Shown here in pieces: positions 7,059 through 9,194 of a stretch of DNA of 9,194 nucleotides. The DNA is taken from positions 1-9,194 of the forward strand of contig CAZUZF010000032.1 in NCBI GenBank assembly GCA_964624955.1, written 5' to 3'. Position 1 is the first letter of the stretch. Each line of letters starts with the position of its first letter. This DNA comes from JACQHJ01 sp964624955 (lineage in GTDB: Bacteria > Patescibacteriota > Microgenomatia > Levybacterales > UBA12049). The notes beneath the pieces were generated by a model. It searched no databases. It saw nothing but the letters and a program-made list of their open reading frames with translations, and had not been told where the DNA came from. A program made the position numbers and the translations under genes.

Positions 7059-7721
7059 ATGAAAAAAGTTATCCTGTTAACAGGTTCGTCAAGGGGAATT
7101 GGAAAAGCGATTAAAAATAACCTTAAGAAAAAATATAAAATTATATCCCCAAGTAGAAAAGAGCTAAATCTGTCAAGCGATGAATCGATTGATAATTTTA
7201 TTAAAAAAAATAAAAAAGAAAAGATTAATATCATTATCAATAATGCAGGAGTAAACCATCCTCAGTGGATTGAAGAATTATCGGACGAAAATATAGACGA
7301 GACTATTCAGGTAAATCTCATTGCTCCAATAAAATTAATAAGAGGATTTGTTGGAAGCATGAAAAAGGACAAGTGGGGAAGAGTTGTTAATATAAGTTCC
7401 ATTTTTGGGGTAATAGCCCGTGGAAAACAAGTTTTATATTCTGCAACGAAACATGGCTTAAATGGAGTAACCCAATCCTTAGCTCTTGAGCTTGCTTCCC
7501 ATAACATCCTCGTAAATTCTGTTTCTCCTGGATTTACGAACACAGATTTGATTAAAATAAATCCTCCTGAAAAAATAGCAGCCATTGCCTCAGATATTCC
7601 TGTGGGAAGATTAGCAGAGCCTGAGGAGATTGCCAATCTTGTGGCGTTTCTCATCTCTGATGAAAATTCCTATATTACAGGAGCAAACATCGTAATTGAC
7701 GGAGGTTTTATTTGTAAATAG
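7059..7721 (+). CDS. Classical short-chain dehydrogenase/reductase (FabG-like)
   Basis: NAD(P)-dependent oxidoreductase of 220 residues with all classical SDR landmarks: TGSSRGIG (8-15), NNAG (61-64), Asn86 in VNLIAP, Ser114 in NISS, and YSATK (Tyr127, Lys131). SPGFTNTDL (156-164) and the C-terminal ITGANIVIDGG (206-216) are typical of FabG-like enzymes. The absence of acyl carrier protein or other fatty-acid genes, and its place between transaldolase and cyclase genes, argue for a hydroxyl/ketone conversion on a sugar or cyclitol. It is slightly short for the family (usually about 245), mainly because the segment between beta-2 and beta-4 is compact. The start lies 3 nt after the transaldolase stop with no Shine-Dalgarno sequence. 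Substrate unknown. Confidence 0.88.
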   Translation: MKKVILLTGSSRGIGKAIKNNLKKKYKIISPSRKELNLSSDESIDNFIKKNKKEKINIIINNAGVNHPQWIEELSDENIDETIQVNLIAPIKLIRGFVGSMKKDKWGRVVNISSIFGVIARGKQVLYSATKHGLNGVTQSLALELASHNILVNSVSPGFTNTDLIKINPPEKIAAIASDIPVGRLAEPEEIANLVAFLISDENSYITGANIVIDGGFICK

Positions 7722-7723
7722 AT

Positions 7724-8806
7724 ATGAAGATTAAATCAAAAATTAAGGATTTTGAGATTGTATTTGCGAAAGATTTTGAATTTATAAATGAATTTCTTCA
7801 AATAGAACACTATGTTGTTATTGTAGGATCAAAAGTATACGCTCTTTATAAAAAAAGTATTTTTAACAAATTTCCCCAAAATAAGTTAATAGTTGTAAAG
7901 CTGGGTGAAGAAAATAAAACCATAAAAACAGTAATAAAAATATATGAAAAATTGTTAGAACAGACGGCAAAGAAAAATTTGACTGTAATTTCTTTTGGGG
8001 GGGGAATAAATCAAGATGTCGTTGGGTTTGTCGCCTCTACTTTATATAGAGGAATTAATTGGATTTATGTCCCAACCACGTTATTGGCAATGGCAGATAG
8101 CGCAATAGGCCTTAAGACTTCTCTTAATCTCAAATCTTATAAAAATGTATTAGGTACTTTTTACCCTCCGTCAAAAATTATTATTAATGTGGGTTTTTTA
8201 AAAACACTTCCTAAATTAAACTATTTTAGTGGGATTGGAGAAATTATTAAATTTTACTTAATGAAAGAAAATGCCATTTCGGATTTGGACAATACATTAA
8301 TAAAAATAGAAAAGTTAAAAAACAGTAAAAATAGACAGGAAATCCTTAATATAATTGAAGAAGGCATGAAAATTAAACTTAGCTATATGGAAGGAGACGA
8401 GTTTGACATGGGAAGAAGAAATCTTTTAAATTATGGGCATGAATTTGGACACGCGCTTGAACCAGCATCGTCATTTAACATTCCCCATGGAGTGGCTATT
8501 TTGATTGGCATTATATTTGCAAACATAGTTTCGTTTAAAAGGGGACTTATTAACAAAAAAGTTTTTGAAGATTTAAATAGACTACTGCTTATTCCTAATA
8601 TTCCCAAAGATGTCATCAATATTAAAAAAAGATATTTTGATAAAGACTTAATATTGGAAAATATGAAAAAAGACAAAAAAAGGATTGGCAATGACTTAGT
8701 GCTCGTCCTTCCGCAAAAAAACTTTTCACTTATTAAGATTAATAATCTAGGTATTGACGAATACGAGTCGAGTTTGGTAGAGTTGAAAAAAATAATTGGT
8801 GTATAA
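7724..8806 (+). CDS. Sugar-phosphate cyclase of the 3-dehydroquinate synthase family
   Basis: NAD- and metal-dependent cyclase of 360 residues, the usual DHQS length. The NAD half shows GEENKT (61-66; K65 at the conserved Lys), GGGINQD (92-98) and VPTTLLAMADSAIGLKTSLN (116-135). SYKNVLGTFYPP (138-149) carries the substrate-binding Lys-Asn pair (K140, N141). Metal ligands appear as E173 in GIGEIIKF, H239 in NYGHEFGHA and H255 in IPHG, and K176, K218, R232, N236 and H243 match other DHQS active-site positions. Departures from the usual DHQS consensus are GLK for GGK, GHEFGHA for GHTFGHA and HGVA for HGEA. Known relatives make 3-dehydroquinate, 2-deoxy-scyllo-inosose or valiolone-type cyclitols. 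The locus has no shikimate genes and contains a transaldolase, so a cyclisation specific to the polysaccharide is inferred; a genuine aro enzyme cannot be excluded. An eight-G run (7997-8004) encodes the GGG motif. Confidence 0.85.
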   Translation: MKIKSKIKDFEIVFAKDFEFINEFLQIEHYVVIVGSKVYALYKKSIFNKFPQNKLIVVKLGEENKTIKTVIKIYEKLLEQTAKKNLTVISFGGGINQDVVGFVASTLYRGINWIYVPTTLLAMADSAIGLKTSLNLKSYKNVLGTFYPPSKIIINVGFLKTLPKLNYFSGIGEIIKFYLMKENAISDLDNTLIKIEKLKNSKNRQEILNIIEEGMKIKLSYMEGDEFDMGRRNLLNYGHEFGHALEPASSFNIPHGVAILIGIIFANIVSFKRGLINKKVFEDLNRLLLIPNIPKDVINIKKRYFDKDLILENMKKDKKRIGNDLVLVLPQKNFSLIKINNLGIDEYESSLVELKKIIGV

Positions 8807-8818
8807 TAAAATAAACCT

Positions 8819-9194
8819 ATGAATACATTAGAGATTAAGATGGTAAAGCTTCTTGTCGACCTTCGAGAAAACCATAAAGTAGTGGAGTTAAAAGCCGAGT
8901 TTGAAACCGAAGCGGTAAGAATGAATGAGTTAATGCGTTTGAAAGAGATTGCAGATCGGGCTGGATTAGGGTTGGTTATAAAGATAGGTGGCGCAGAAGC
9001 AATAACGGATATGTTTGAGGCACAGCATATTGGGGTGACTGGTCTTATTGCCCCTATGATTGAGAGTCCATATGCAATGACCAAATATTTGGAGGCGATT
9101 AAAAAACATTTTTCAGAAGATTTAAGAAAAGGAATACATTTTGGAGTAAATATTGAAACATACCAAGGATTTCAAAATCTCAAAGAAATATTAA
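8819..9194 (+). CDS. HpcH/HpaI aldolase / citrate lyase-like protein, 3' end outside window
   Basis: My translation from ATG 8819 gives 125 codons open to the right edge. Recognisable pieces are ELKAEFETEAVRMNEL (23-38), LVIKIGGAEAITDMFEA (52-68) and the strand-plus-Glu segment LIAPMIES (76-83), followed by GVNIET near residue 110. This pattern matches the (beta/alpha)8 HpcH/HpaI or citrate-lyase-beta group of the PEP-pyruvate superfamily, whose members make or break C-C bonds next to pyruvate, oxaloacetate or acetyl-type groups using a divalent metal. The catalytic C-terminal portion is not in the window, so the reaction cannot be stated. The gene begins 12 nt after the cyclase stop and appears to be part of the same operon. 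Proteins of this subgroup occur, from memory, in O-antigen loci beside cyclase and SDR genes, which fits the context here. Confidence 0.78.
   Translation, partial: MNTLEIKMVKLLVDLRENHKVVELKAEFETEAVRMNELMRLKEIADRAGLGLVIKIGGAEAITDMFEAQHIGVTGLIAPMIESPYAMTKYLEAIKKHFSEDLRKGIHFGVNIETYQGFQNLKEIL

Noticed and set aside
8802..8807. TATAAT overlapping the cyclase stop codon as a promoter for the HpcH/HpaI gene
   Set aside because: There is no -35-like box at 16-18 bp and no TGn extension, and such a hexamer is expected by chance in AT-rich DNA.
8431..9084. Minus-strand open frame of 217 codons
   Set aside because: It runs antisense across the end of the cyclase gene and the start of the HpcH/HpaI gene, both with strong family motifs; it shows no motif of its own.

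Overview
This is an AT-rich bacterial window (about one third GC by eye) that belongs to a surface-polysaccharide (O-antigen or capsule type) nucleotide-sugar locus. TGA and TAA/TAG all act as normal stops, so there is no sign of recoding. Coding is very dense, the proteins are rich in Lys and Ile, and several starts lack a clear Shine-Dalgarno sequence. This fits an uncultured low-GC bacterium such as a Patescibacteria/CPR member, but the window alone does not prove a phylum.

Layout. At the left edge, on the minus strand (1-596), is the N-terminal two thirds or less of an RfbH-like (E1 type) sugar 3-dehydrase whose PLP lysine is replaced by histidine. A 122-bp divergent promoter region (597-718) follows. 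A plus-strand run of nine genes then reaches the right edge with junctions between -13 and +15 nt, so it looks like one operon. In order it encodes a family-2 glycosyltransferase, glucose-1-phosphate cytidylyltransferase (rfbF), a CDP-glucose 4,6-dehydratase-like SDR, a YerE/acetolactate-synthase-like ThDP enzyme, an extended SDR reductase/epimerase, a transaldolase, a classical FabG-like SDR, a 3-dehydroquinate-synthase-family sugar-phosphate cyclase, and the first 125 codons of an HpcH/HpaI-type aldolase/citrate-lyase protein.

How the genes may work together. RfbF, the 4,6-dehydratase, the His-type 3-dehydrase, the ThDP enzyme and the extended SDR match step by step the known route to CDP-linked 3,6-dideoxy, C4-branched sugars (yersiniose type). 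The second half, transaldolase - SDR - sugar-phosphate cyclase - HpcH/HpaI aldolase, is not part of that route. It resembles a module that makes a sugar phosphate by C3-unit transfer, cyclises it to a carbocycle, reduces or oxidises it, and adds or removes a pyruvate/acetyl-type unit. Finding both sets in one apparent operon is the most interesting aspect: the locus may make a branched dideoxy sugar plus a cyclitol-like residue, or one composite sugar. The final product cannot be read from the sequence.
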